NCBI GenBank assembly: GCA_002711555.1
Contig: PARQ01000008.1
Location: 108,482-115,900, forward strand
Direction of reading: 5' to 3'
From: Rhodospirillaceae bacterium
GTDB lineage: Bacteria; Pseudomonadota; Alphaproteobacteria; UBA8366
Length of the DNA: 7,419 bases
The notes beneath the pieces were generated by a model, which saw nothing but the letters and a program-made list of their open reading frames with translations, was not told where the DNA came from and did no database searches. A program made the translations under genes and the position numbers. Positions 1 through 5,410 of this stretch are shown in pieces. Within the stretch, counting starts at the first letter, position 1; each line of letters begins with the position of its first letter.

Positions 1-235
1 GTGCTGATGCCAAAGGCTCAATTTCCACTTCTGACGCCGCAGATGAAACGCGGGGTTCCTGCGAATTGGCCAGAGAGTCAGAATCTTTTTGCGGTATGTT
101 ATCTGTAGATTGAGGAGGTGCCGCAGCAGCTGGAACTGCCGGTGTCGCACCCCCAATTATATCAGCAGAAATTCCAACCCTATTTTCATGACTCACCTGG
201 ATGACACCGTCTTCAATTATCTCTTCCATCGGAAT
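1..235 (-). other. Low-complexity C-terminal extension of FliI
   Basis: Codons 439 onward lie past the normal end of FliI and contain no stop up to the window edge. The first part (about 439-462) is acidic and Ile/Glu-rich (IPMEEIIEDGVIQV). It is followed by a Gly/Ala/Pro run (GGATPAVPAAAAPPQS, about 471-486) and then a Ser/Glu/Asp-rich part that looks disordered. This reads like a flexible linker. Whether a folded domain follows (for example a fused FliJ-like coiled coil) cannot be seen. I read the triplets of this region individually and found no stop. Confidence 0.75.
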
Positions 236-1552
236 CTCTAGAATATCAGCTAATTCCCGATACCCTTCTTCTAAGCATGCCTTGTCTTGTTTGTTTTGAC
301 TTAAAAATTTCTCCATACCTTGATGGTAACGAATAGCCTCATCTACTGCTGGATCACTGCCATGACGATATGCGCCTAACCGAATTAATTCGGCCATATC
401 TTCGTACACCGCCATTAGGCTTCGCGCCCGGTCAATTATCCTATTCTCATCAGCTGAGTTGCAGGTGGGAAGAGTTCTTGAAACGCTTCGAAGGATATTG
501 ATCGCAGGATACCTGTTACGTTCAGCAATTGTACGATCAAGAACAATATGCCCGTCCACTATACCACGGACGGAATCTGAAATGGGCTCGTTGTGGTCGT
601 CCCCTTCAACTAAAACCGTAAATAATCCTGTAATACTCCCTTGACCTATCCCAGGACCAGCTCGTTCTAGGAGCTTCGGCATCTCTGAAAATACGGTCGG
701 AGTATACCCTTTACTCGCTGGAGGTTCCCCTGCAGACAATCCAATCTCACGCAACGCCATAGCGAAGCGTGTTATGCTATCCATTAGACAAAGTACATCA
801 CGGCCTTGGTCCCTGAAATATTCAGCGACAGCCATAGTCATGAATGCCGCTTGCCGTCGCATGAGCGCGGATTCATTTGATGTTGCCACAACTAAAACAC
901 TCCGCGCTAGGCCCTCAGGACCCAAATCTTCCTCAATAAACTCTTTTACCTCACGCCCTCGTTCGCCTATTAGACCCAGAACAATGACATCCGCCGTGGA
1001 ATGCCGCGTAAGCATTGACATTAAAATTGATTTACCAACCCCTGAACCCGAAAAGATGCCCATTCGTTGACCCCGACAGCATGTAATAAAGGTATTAATA
1101 GAGCGAACACCCAAATCTATCTTTCCGGACACACGCTTACGTTGGTGTGCTGGAGGCGGTGAAGCACAAAGTGGATAGGCCTCTGGACCTTTCAAAATTG
1201 GTGGCCCGCCATCTAGAGGTTCACCAAGCGCGTTAATCACCCGCCCCAACCATTTATCATTCGGGTAGGCAGCAGGCTGGCTCTCGCCCACCAAAGCGCG
1301 GCTCCCTAGCCCCACTCCATCAAGTGGTCCGAATGGCATAGCAAGAGCACGGTTGTCGCGGAATCCAATAATTTCGCAGGTGACAGAAGATCGGCCTCGG
1401 ACTTCGAGGTGACATCGTTCACCTATTGCTAATCTCTCTCCGAGGCCCTCAATCTCAACTAGCAAACCTTGTATCGCTTTGACGCGACCATAAAGCTTTA
1501 GCTTATCCAGTCGTGATATCTCCTCGATAACAGTTTTCAAATTATCATCCAT
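1..1552 (-). CDS. fliI: Flagellar protein export ATPase FliI, with a C-terminal extension; 3' end beyond window
   Basis: FliI is the hexameric cytoplasmic ATPase of the flagellar type III export apparatus; it works with FliH and FliJ at the basal body to energise export of rod, hook and filament subunits. The frame is open for 517 codons to the left edge. Visible landmarks are a Walker A loop GSGVGKS at residues 169-175 (Lys174), the LIGERGRE segment carrying the catalytic Glu197, a Walker B strand ending in Asp258 (LCLMDSITRF), an EGDDHNEPISD segment, and LRSVSR at 354-359. The usual FliI ending, GYRELADIL, falls at 430-438, matching the family length of about 440. Translation nevertheless continues for at least 79 more residues. 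ATG at 1552 is the only normal start, because an in-frame stop lies four codons upstream; no Shine-Dalgarno is visible. The EEDLGPEGLARSVLVVATS and SAGEPPASKGYTPTVF stretches fit alphaproteobacterial FliI better than virulence SctN. Confidence 0.96.
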   Translation of the reverse strand, partial: MDDNLKTVIEEISRLDKLKLYGRVKAIQGLLVEIEGLGERLAIGERCHLEVRGRSSVTCEIIGFRDNRALAMPFGPLDGVGLGSRALVGESQPAAYPNDKWLGRVINALGEPLDGGPPILKGPEAYPLCASPPPAHQRKRVSGKIDLGVRSINTFITCCRGQRMGIFSGSGVGKSILMSMLTRHSTADVIVLGLIGERGREVKEFIEEDLGPEGLARSVLVVATSNESALMRRQAAFMTMAVAEYFRDQGRDVLCLMDSITRFAMALREIGLSAGEPPASKGYTPTVFSEMPKLLERAGPGIGQGSITGLFTVLVEGDDHNEPISDSVRGIVDGHIVLDRTIAERNRYPAINILRSVSRTLPTCNSADENRIIDRARSLMAVYEDMAELIRLGAYRHGSDPAVDEAIRYHQGMEKFLSQNKQDKACLEEGYRELADILEIPMEEIIEDGVIQVSHENRVGISADIIGGATPAVPAAAAPPQSTDNIPQKDSDSLANSQEPRVSSAASEVEIEPLASA

Positions 1553-1690
1553 TACAACATTTTAACGTTAATGGCCCGTATAGCAAAATAACATACATAT
1601 ATTTTTACTCATGATTTATTGATTGAGACGTCGAGGTATTGAATGGGTCATTTTTCATCTTTAATCTTTTTAAACACAACACTGTTAACG

Positions 1691-1715
1691 GAAAAAGTTT
1701 ACTAAAAACTTTTTC
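1691..1715. repeat. Perfect 10-bp inverted repeat, 5-nt loop, AT-rich
   Basis: The arm GAAAAAGTTT (1691-1700) is followed by loop ACTAA and the exact reverse complement AAACTTTTTC (1706-1715). The arms are 80% A/T, so an RNA hairpin would be only moderately stable, and no uridine tract follows on either strand outside the stem. It is therefore not a standard terminator. Its position mid-way between divergent genes fits an operator or a structured leader. Function is unknown. Confidence 0.6.
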
Positions 1716-1752
1716 ATAATTTCCCTTCAACGACATGTACGGGACCTAAAGA

Positions 1753-1778
1753 GAAAAATTTTTCCGCAAATGATGCGG
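1753..1778. repeat. A5T5 palindrome joined to a CCGCA/TGCGG hairpin
   Basis: GAAAAATTTTTC (1753-1764) is a perfect 12-bp palindrome, an A-tract/T-tract combination likely to be intrinsically bent. Its last C also begins CCGCA-AATGA-TGCGG (1764-1778), a perfect 5-bp GC-rich hairpin. On the minus strand the hairpin TGCGG...CCGCA would not be followed by a T-run but by GGAAAAATTTTTC, so a terminator reading is weak. It is a candidate protein-binding or supercoiling-sensitive site. Confidence 0.45.
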
Positions 1779-1851
1779 CATACCGCCGAGTTGTTGAACC
1801 TCCAATCACTTGAACAACCCACCAAAGCTTTTTACCTAACTGATATCTTAT

Positions 1852-1879
1852 TTGACAGACACCGTTTCACATAAATGAT
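1852..1879 (+). promoter_or_regulatory. Putative sigma70-type promoter for the DUF364 gene
   Basis: A consensus -35 TTGACA lies at 1852-1857. A 16-bp spacer leads to AATGAT at 1874-1879, which matches TATAAT at four of six positions. Transcription would begin near 1886 and give a short leader of about 23 nt that includes the ribosome site GAAGG at 1895-1899. The perfect -35 makes this the most convincing promoter in the window, although the -10 is mediocre. Confidence 0.5.
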
Positions 1880-1894
1880 AGTGTTGGTTTATTT

Positions 1895-1899
1895 GAAGG
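1895..1899 (+). promoter_or_regulatory. Ribosome binding site GAAGG for the DUF364 gene
   Basis: GAAGG lies 9 nt before the ATG at 1909 and supports that start. It is one of the few recognisable Shine-Dalgarno sequences in this window; fliI and moaA lack one. Confidence 0.5.
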
Positions 1900-1908
1900 C
1901 TATTTTTC

Positions 1909-2607
1909 ATGCTTAAACGCTTAGCCGATTCAATTTCTGGAAAAGCTTCTATGGTTGCGGTTGGCCTTAATTGGACCTTAGTTGAGGGTCCGGATGGGGT
2001 AGGACTAGCGCACAGCCCGGTAAAGGGAACATCTGGTTGCTACAACCTAAAAGGTGCAGGGCTACAACGCGGCAAACTACTAGCCGAACTGGCTGCAAGC
2101 ATTCATTCAGAAAATCCGTTTGATCGAGCATTGGCCCTAGCTTCCATAAATGCACACTTTAATCGACCAGATCAAGAAGGCACAGTAGACAATGGGCTAG
2201 ATCTACTCACCAATAAGGGTAGTCTCAATACCGTGGCGATTGGCAGGTTTCCCAACATCGAAATCCGTTTTCCAAACGTCAAAGTCATAGAAAAAAATCC
2301 TGGCCAAAATGATTATCCGATTTGCAAAGCCGCTCAATTATTAAAAACTGCCAACCAGGTTATTATTTCGGCTTCAGCACTGTCTTCGAAAGAAATTATA
2401 GATTACCTAAATGCTGCCACGAATGCTAAGATAATGCTCATTGGTCCCAGCACTCCAATGACCCCAGACCTATTTGAAAATGGAATTTCGATTTTAGCCG
2501 GCTTTATCGTTACAAAACCAAGCCAAGCTATCGATGTTGTCGTACAAGGTGGCTCAATAAACCAATTACGAAGGTGTGGACGCAATATTTGCTTACATCA
2601 AGCCTAA
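1909..2607 (+). CDS. DUF4213/DUF364 family protein (putative heavy-metal chelation)
   Basis: The 232-residue product has the two-part layout of this family. An N-terminal DUF4213 part carries a GLNWTLVEGPDGVGLA signature (residues 19-34). A Rossmann-like DUF364 domain follows (about 105-220) with GRFPNIEIRF, VKVIEKNP, a TANQVIISASAL strand, and the diagnostic IGPSTPMTPDLFENGISILAG (about 178-198). One structure of the family showed an enolase-N-terminal-like fold joined to a Rossmann-like fold, and its authors suggested heavy-metal chelation; no enzyme activity is established. Cys44, Cys139, Cys223, Cys228 and His230 are possible metal ligands, which is inference only. The gene is preceded by a TTGACA promoter and a GAAGG ribosome site. 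It runs convergently into mobA with a 4-bp overlap of stop codons, and moaA lies beyond, so a molybdenum-related role is an attractive guess. No signal peptide or membrane segment is seen; the product is probably cytoplasmic. Confidence 0.85.
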   Translation: MLKRLADSISGKASMVAVGLNWTLVEGPDGVGLAHSPVKGTSGCYNLKGAGLQRGKLLAELAASIHSENPFDRALALASINAHFNRPDQEGTVDNGLDLLTNKGSLNTVAIGRFPNIEIRFPNVKVIEKNPGQNDYPICKAAQLLKTANQVIISASALSSKEIIDYLNAATNAKIMLIGPSTPMTPDLFENGISILAGFIVTKPSQAIDVVVQGGSINQLRRCGRNICLHQA

Positions 2608-3215
2608 CTTTGCAAAAGCGTTTCTGCTAATAAAAGGTCCTCAGGCGAATTCATGTTGGCGAATGGATCAATCCTTTTAACCTCATAATCGACCAAAACG
2701 ATACTGTGACGCTTTGCCCAAGTTTCTACTCGCCTAATGCCGTCTAACAGTAAAGCGGACCGCAATCTATCTTTTTGGCCAACAGGCCACAGGCCGATTG
2801 TGTAGTGGATATGTGCCGCCGAAGTGGCAAGCGCTAAATCTGCCCGTTTTGCCTCTCTCGCGGTTAGCAACTTCCTAACCAAGTCTTCAGGGAGAAATGG
2901 ACAATCTACCGGGGCACTAAAAATATAATCAACGTGGGGGTATTCACGAGCAGTCCATTCCATTCCAGTAAGTATACCTGCTAAAGGGCCTAGGTGCCCC
3001 GAACAAGAGTCGGGCTGAGTTGGCAAGCCGGCGCTAGAAAAAGGCGACGGATCGTCATTCATGTTAAGGAGAAGTTTGTTTACTTGCGGCTGCACATGCT
3101 CGATTACATGTTGGATTAGAGTTTGCCCGCGCAACAATGCCGATGGTTTTCGCTTTCCGCCCATCCGTCGCCCCTTGCCACCCGCAAGTATAACACCATT
3201 TACCAATGACGACAC
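2604..3215 (-). CDS. mobA: Molybdenum cofactor guanylyltransferase MobA
   Basis: MobA transfers GMP from GTP to Mo-molybdopterin, making the guanine dinucleotide cofactor (MGD) used by DMSO-reductase-family enzymes such as formate dehydrogenase and nitrate reductase. The 203-residue length is typical. The nucleotidyltransferase signature LAGGKGRRMGG (residues 10-20) binds GTP and is followed by Lys23. GPLAGI is at 76-81, the metal-binding PVDCPFLP at 102-109, and the C-terminal FANMNSPEDL at 185-194, equivalent to the family's NxNTPEDL. The usual Asp before the signature lysine (GDK) is replaced by Arg22 (KRK). The start is GTG at 3215: an in-frame TAA two codons upstream excludes extension, and GGAAG (minus strand, 3226-3230) sits 10 nt before it. 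The gene is divergent from moaA and overlaps the DUF364 stop by 4 bp. Confidence 0.93.
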   Translation of the reverse strand: MSSLVNGVILAGGKGRRMGGKRKPSALLRGQTLIQHVIEHVQPQVNKLLLNMNDDPSPFSSAGLPTQPDSCSGHLGPLAGILTGMEWTAREYPHVDYIFSAPVDCPFLPEDLVRKLLTAREAKRADLALATSAAHIHYTIGLWPVGQKDRLRSALLLDGIRRVETWAKRHSIVLVDYEVKRIDPFANMNSPEDLLLAETLLQS

Positions 3216-3236
3216 GGTTACGTGTCTTCCATATAT

Positions 3237-3255
3237 GCATCAAGATTAATGATGC
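3237..3255. repeat. Inverted repeat GCATCA-N7-TGATGC upstream of mobA
   Basis: The 6-bp arms GCATCA (3237-3242) and TGATGC (3250-3255) are exact reverse complements separated by AGATTAA. The site begins 22 bp upstream of the mobA GTG, which is a reasonable operator position for control of mobA or of the divergent pair. No U-tract follows, so a terminator is unlikely. Confidence 0.4.
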
Positions 3256-3322
3256 TTACTAGGAGGTAAAGATATATTGGCACTTTAGCGAAATTAACAG
3301 TCATCCGGGGAATCCGACCTTT

Positions 3323-3357
3323 GCGCAATTGTTCCGGCACAAGCATTCAAAATGCGC
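3323..3357. repeat. Nested, overlapping inverted repeats (possible structured RNA element)
   Basis: GCGCA (3323-3327) pairs with TGCGC (3353-3357). Inside it are TTGT/ACAA arms around TCCGGC (3329-3342) and a perfect GCATT-CAA-AATGC hairpin (3343-3355). The outer stem and the last hairpin share 3353-3355, so they exclude each other, which is the geometry of a conformational switch. The arms are short and chance is a real possibility. The strand transcribed is unknown. Confidence 0.3.
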
Positions 3358-3533
3358 GTCGTTTGAAATAATCTTCTTTGTCATCAAACTATTATGAATC
3401 GGCTTTGCTTACGGCCGGCAAATACTTTCATTTCCACCACTTTCGAAAATTAATATAACGTTTTCTATAGTCCATTAGTCTATTTTTCGACTTATTTTTT
3501 GGCTATGATCGAATGTAGACGTCTTATTCATAT

Positions 3534-3563
3534 TGGACACCTAGTTTTTTTAATTATTAAAAT
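3534..3563 (+). promoter_or_regulatory. Putative moaA promoter
   Basis: TGGACA (3534-3539, five of six to the -35 consensus) and TAAAAT (3558-3563, five of six to the -10) are separated by 18 bp. The start would be near 3570 and the leader about 45 nt. A second -10-like TATAAC at 3603-3608 ends 6 bp before the moaA ATG, but its -35 region is poor; if used, it would give a leaderless transcript. Confidence 0.4.
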
Positions 3564-3614
3564 TATGATGGCTGAAATGCTTATAAAATGAAACAAATTT
3601 GATATAACACTGCT

Positions 3615-4640
3615 ATGCAACCACTCAGCAAAATTTCAGTGCCTCAATTAATTGACCCATTTGAACGAGCTATTTCGTACCTGCGCGTCTCGGTTACCGA
3701 TCGGTGTGATTTTCGGTGCGTTTACTGTATGTCGGAGGATATGTCTTTTCTTCCAAAAATCGAAGTCTTAACTTTGGAAGAGCTTGACCATGTATGTAGT
3801 ACGTTTGTTAGGCTCGGCGTTCGAAAACTTCGTCTAACGGGCGGTGAGCCCCTAGTACGACGCAATATTATGTGGTTGGTACGTAGGCTTGGGCGACACC
3901 TAAATAGTGGAGCGCTCGATGAACTAACAGTTACAACAAACGGCAGCCAATTAGGAAAACATGCTGCCAGTCTGGCAGAAGCTGGCGTGAAACGGATCAA
4001 TGTATCCTTAGACACACTTCAAAAAGATAAATTTTCTTACATTACTCGCTGGGGTGACTTCGACAAAGTGATGAGGGGAATTGATGCTGCAGTATCCACT
4101 GGCCTAAGTATCAAGATTAATTGCGTCGCTCTTAAAGGTTTTAATGATGATGAAATTCACGATATGGTTATTTGGTGCGGTGAACGGGGATTTGATCTTA
4201 CCTTCATAGAAGTGATGCCAATGGGCGATATAGGCAATGAAACTCGTCTTGATCAATACTGGCCTCTTTCTATGTTACGAGCGGATTTACGAAAACGTTG
4301 GACGCTCACAGAAACAGATTTTCACACCGGCGGGCCCGCACGTTACTGGCGAATTGAAGAAACGGGTGGCCGTATAGGTTTTATTACACCTCTTACCCAC
4401 AATTTTTGTGAGTCCTGCAACAGAGTTCGTCTCACTTGCACAGGCACGCTTTATATGTGTCTTGGACAACATGACCGTGCCGAGTTGCGCAACGCTCTCA
4501 GGGACAAGGCCCATCCGTGCAGACTAGAGGTAGCAATACGTGAGGCCATTAGCCGGAAACCGGAGGGGCACGATTTCTCTGTCGATAGGAGAATGGAAGT
4601 GATGCCAATTGATCGGCATATGAGTGTTACTGGCGGTTGA
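3615..4640 (+). CDS. moaA: GTP 3',8-cyclase MoaA (radical SAM, molybdenum cofactor step 1)
   Basis: MoaA uses S-adenosylmethionine and two [4Fe-4S] clusters to convert GTP into 3',8-cyclo-7,8-dihydro-GTP, which MoaC turns into cyclic pyranopterin monophosphate. The 341-residue protein shows every hallmark. The radical-SAM CxxxCxxC is C31, C35, C38 (CDFRCVYC) and the SAM-contact TGGEPL is at 75-80. TTNG lies at 107-110 and SLDTL at 131-135. The second cluster, which binds GTP, is C265-x2-C268-x13-C282. The protein ends in the conserved double glycine (TGG, 339-341) known to be needed for activity. ATG at 3615 is supported by the family N-terminus ([19 protein letters not shown]) and by an in-frame TGA at 3600-3602. 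No Shine-Dalgarno is visible. It is divergent from mobA; no moaC, moaD, moaE or moeA is in the window. Confidence 0.98.
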   Translation: MQPLSKISVPQLIDPFERAISYLRVSVTDRCDFRCVYCMSEDMSFLPKIEVLTLEELDHVCSTFVRLGVRKLRLTGGEPLVRRNIMWLVRRLGRHLNSGALDELTVTTNGSQLGKHAASLAEAGVKRINVSLDTLQKDKFSYITRWGDFDKVMRGIDAAVSTGLSIKINCVALKGFNDDEIHDMVIWCGERGFDLTFIEVMPMGDIGNETRLDQYWPLSMLRADLRKRWTLTETDFHTGGPARYWRIEETGGRIGFITPLTHNFCESCNRVRLTCTGTLYMCLGQHDRAELRNALRDKAHPCRLEVAIREAISRKPEGHDFSVDRRMEVMPIDRHMSVTGG

Positions 4641-4648
4641 TACAAGTT

Positions 4649-5050
4649 TTAATTTAACGACTCGGACGACGCATTTTGCATTGATGGCCTGCCACTAGTT
4701 GGCGCTGCTTGGTGATGAATGACTTTCCAAGAGTCTTCCTGCTTCATAAAAATATTAGTCGCAGCTAGGAAAATTCCATTAATATCTTCGAAGCAAATAA
4801 CGGTAGCGCAATCATTCCTAACAAACAAATGTGGCTCTCTACATATAATTGGCGAAGACCTCCCCCCAGAAACGATATCAGCCCAGCTGTTGAGAACCGC
4901 CTCCCGTCCGAATAACGGCTCCCACCCGGGATGAATAACGCACACATCGTCTGTTTGTGCCCAAAGACAAGACATTGCCTCGATATCGCCACAAGAAAAC
5001 GCTGCATAAAACGCATCATTATTAAATAAAATCGCTTCTTGATCAGTCAT
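4649..5050 (-). CDS. SnoaL-like / NTF2-fold small protein
   Basis: The product is a 133-residue single-domain protein of the SnoaL/DUF4440-type NTF2-like superfamily, a cone-shaped alpha+beta barrel used by small-molecule isomerases, hydrolases and binding proteins. An N-terminal helix (NNDAFYAAFSCGDIEAMSCLW, about 10-30) is followed by VCVIHPGW (36-43), GREAVLNSW (48-56), and the final strands LAATNIFMKQEDSWKVIHHQA (about 95-115). The IHPGW and HHQA elements define a common but uncharacterised proteobacterial subgroup, and no substrate can be inferred. I chose ATG at 5050; an upstream in-frame TTG at 5074 would add eight residues (MEKKEFVT) but lacks a ribosome site and is not needed by the fold. 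It is convergent with moaA across an 8-bp gap and has its own upstream region in the divergent spacer shared with nadK. No signal peptide is seen. Confidence 0.82.
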   Translation of the reverse strand: MTDQEAILFNNDAFYAAFSCGDIEAMSCLWAQTDDVCVIHPGWEPLFGREAVLNSWADIVSGGRSSPIICREPHLFVRNDCATVICFEDINGIFLAATNIFMKQEDSWKVIHHQAAPTSGRPSMQNASSESLN

Positions 5051-5122
5051 CGTTACAAATTCTTTCTTTTCCAAAGTAAGCTTTAAAAAAACCCTTTAAC
5101 CTAGGATTAACTTTAGTTTAGG

Positions 5123-5134
5123 AACATATATGTT
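5123..5134. repeat. Perfect 12-bp palindrome AACATATATGTT
   Basis: The site is perfectly self-complementary and lies 73 bp upstream of the SnoaL-like ATG on the minus strand. It is a plausible operator for a dimeric regulator, but AT-rich palindromes of this size also occur by chance. The regulator is unknown. Confidence 0.35.
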
Positions 5135-5163
5135 ACAGTTTATTCGTACCTGAGAAAAATATT

Positions 5164-5184
5164 CCTACGCCTTTTTAGGCGAGG
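5164..5184 (+). promoter_or_regulatory. Hairpin that would mask a Shine-Dalgarno sequence
   Basis: CCT-A-CGCCT pairs with AGGCG-AGG around a TTTT loop, giving eight base pairs with one bulged A (5167). The 3' arm contains GAGG (5181-5184), which lies 9 nt before an ATG at 5194. In RNA this stem would hide the ribosome site. It is one of the more stable-looking small hairpins in the window; function is inferred only. Confidence 0.4.
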
Positions 5185-5193
5185 TGCAAAAAG

Positions 5194-5226
5194 ATGATCA
5201 TTGAGGAAATTGCTGATGTCACGTGA
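5194..5226 (+). CDS. Possible ten-codon leader peptide upstream of nadK
   Basis: ATG at 5194 opens MIIEEIADVT and ends at TGA 5224-5226. A GAGG ribosome site stands 9 nt upstream inside a hairpin, and the stop codon lies within the ACGTGACAT half of a perfect palindrome. The peptide has no run of a single amino acid typical of attenuation. It ends 184 nt before nadK, too far for tight coupling. Probably not functional, but the combination is unusual. Confidence 0.2.
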   Translation: MIIEEIADVT

Positions 5227-5229
5227 CAT
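5216..5229. repeat. Perfect 14-bp palindrome ATGTCACGTGACAT
   Basis: This is the longest uninterrupted palindrome I found in the window and is more GC-rich than its surroundings, with a CACGTG core. It sits in the divergent spacer about 180 bp from nadK and about 165 bp from the SnoaL-like start. It has the form of a binding site for a symmetric dimeric regulator; I cannot name the regulator. Confidence 0.5.
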
Positions 5230-5410
5230 TAGTGTTTTGCTGATCTCCTTGCAAAAGATAAAAAATCCACTTCAACTTTATCAAAACTAGTTTAATGGTA
5301 TGACTTTGCTGCATTACGGTTTTCGTCAGCATTGTTACAAGCTCCTTGCCTATAACTATTGCCTGACTTTATTCTAATTTTGTAACTCGATTTTTTAGTT
5401 TTGGATTTTA

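Larger units (their letters stand above)
1553..1908. other. Divergent intergenic region between fliI and the DUF364 gene (356 bp)
   Basis: This AT-rich spacer holds no convincing open reading frame on either strand. It contains several inverted repeats: TTAACGTTAA at 1562-1571, just upstream of the fliI start; a 10-bp stem-loop at 1691-1715; an A5T5 palindrome at 1753-1764 abutting a CCGCA/TGCGG hairpin; and GTTGTT/AACAAC at 1790-1795 and 1813-1818. A sigma70-like promoter faces the plus-strand gene at 1852-1879. I could not settle on a promoter for fliI, and I see no sigma54 TGGC-N8-TTGC element on the minus strand near the fliI start. Confidence 0.7.
3216..3614. other. Divergent intergenic region between mobA and moaA (399 bp)
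   Basis: No full gene is present. The left part holds a GCATCA/TGATGC inverted repeat (3237-3255), an orphan AGGAGGT (3261-3267) and nested inverted repeats at 3323-3357. The right part is very AT-rich and carries a likely moaA promoter (3534-3563) and an eight-codon ORF, MMAEMLIK (3565-3591). I looked for a molybdenum cofactor riboswitch, as found upstream of moaA in some Gammaproteobacteria, and do not recognise one. Confidence 0.65.
5051..5410. other. Divergent intergenic region between the SnoaL-like gene and nadK (360 bp)
   Basis: This AT-rich spacer has no normal-sized gene. It contains AACATATATGTT (5123-5134), a hairpin overlapping a Shine-Dalgarno-like GAGG (5164-5184), a ten-codon ORF (5194-5226), the 14-bp palindrome at 5216-5229, and weak TTTTGC/GCAAAA arms (5235-5240, 5251-5256). 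Near nadK there are two TTGCCT copies (5346-5351, 5359-5364) and a TCTAAT -10-like hexamer (5373-5378) without a matching -35, so the nadK promoter is unresolved. Confidence 0.65.

Noticed and set aside
459..1070. Two plus-strand open frames (61 and 98 codons) within 459-644 and 774-1070
   Set aside because: They lie entirely inside the well-supported fliI gene on the opposite strand and have no recognisable domain or ribosome site.
1..1552. Virulence type III secretion ATPase (SctN) instead of flagellar FliI
   Set aside because: The GERGREVKEFIEEDLGPEGLARSV and GEPPASKGYTPTVFSEMP stretches match flagellar FliI of Alphaproteobacteria, and no injectisome gene is nearby.
3565..3591. Leader peptide MMAEMLIK before moaA
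   Set aside because: It has no ribosome site and starts at or before the predicted transcription start; most likely chance in AT-rich DNA.
3216..3614. Molybdenum cofactor riboswitch upstream of moaA
   Set aside because: I see no extended conserved multi-stem structure with the expected GC-rich helices; only short nested repeats are present and the right half is nearly all A/T.
3722..4645. Minus-strand open frames of 97, 75 and 64 codons within moaA
   Set aside because: They are antisense to the fully motif-supported moaA and their translations are compositionally unlike real proteins.
4649..5074. Longer SnoaL-like protein starting at TTG 5074
   Set aside because: The added eight residues have no family support and the TTG lacks a ribosome site; ATG 5050 suffices, though the longer form cannot be excluded.
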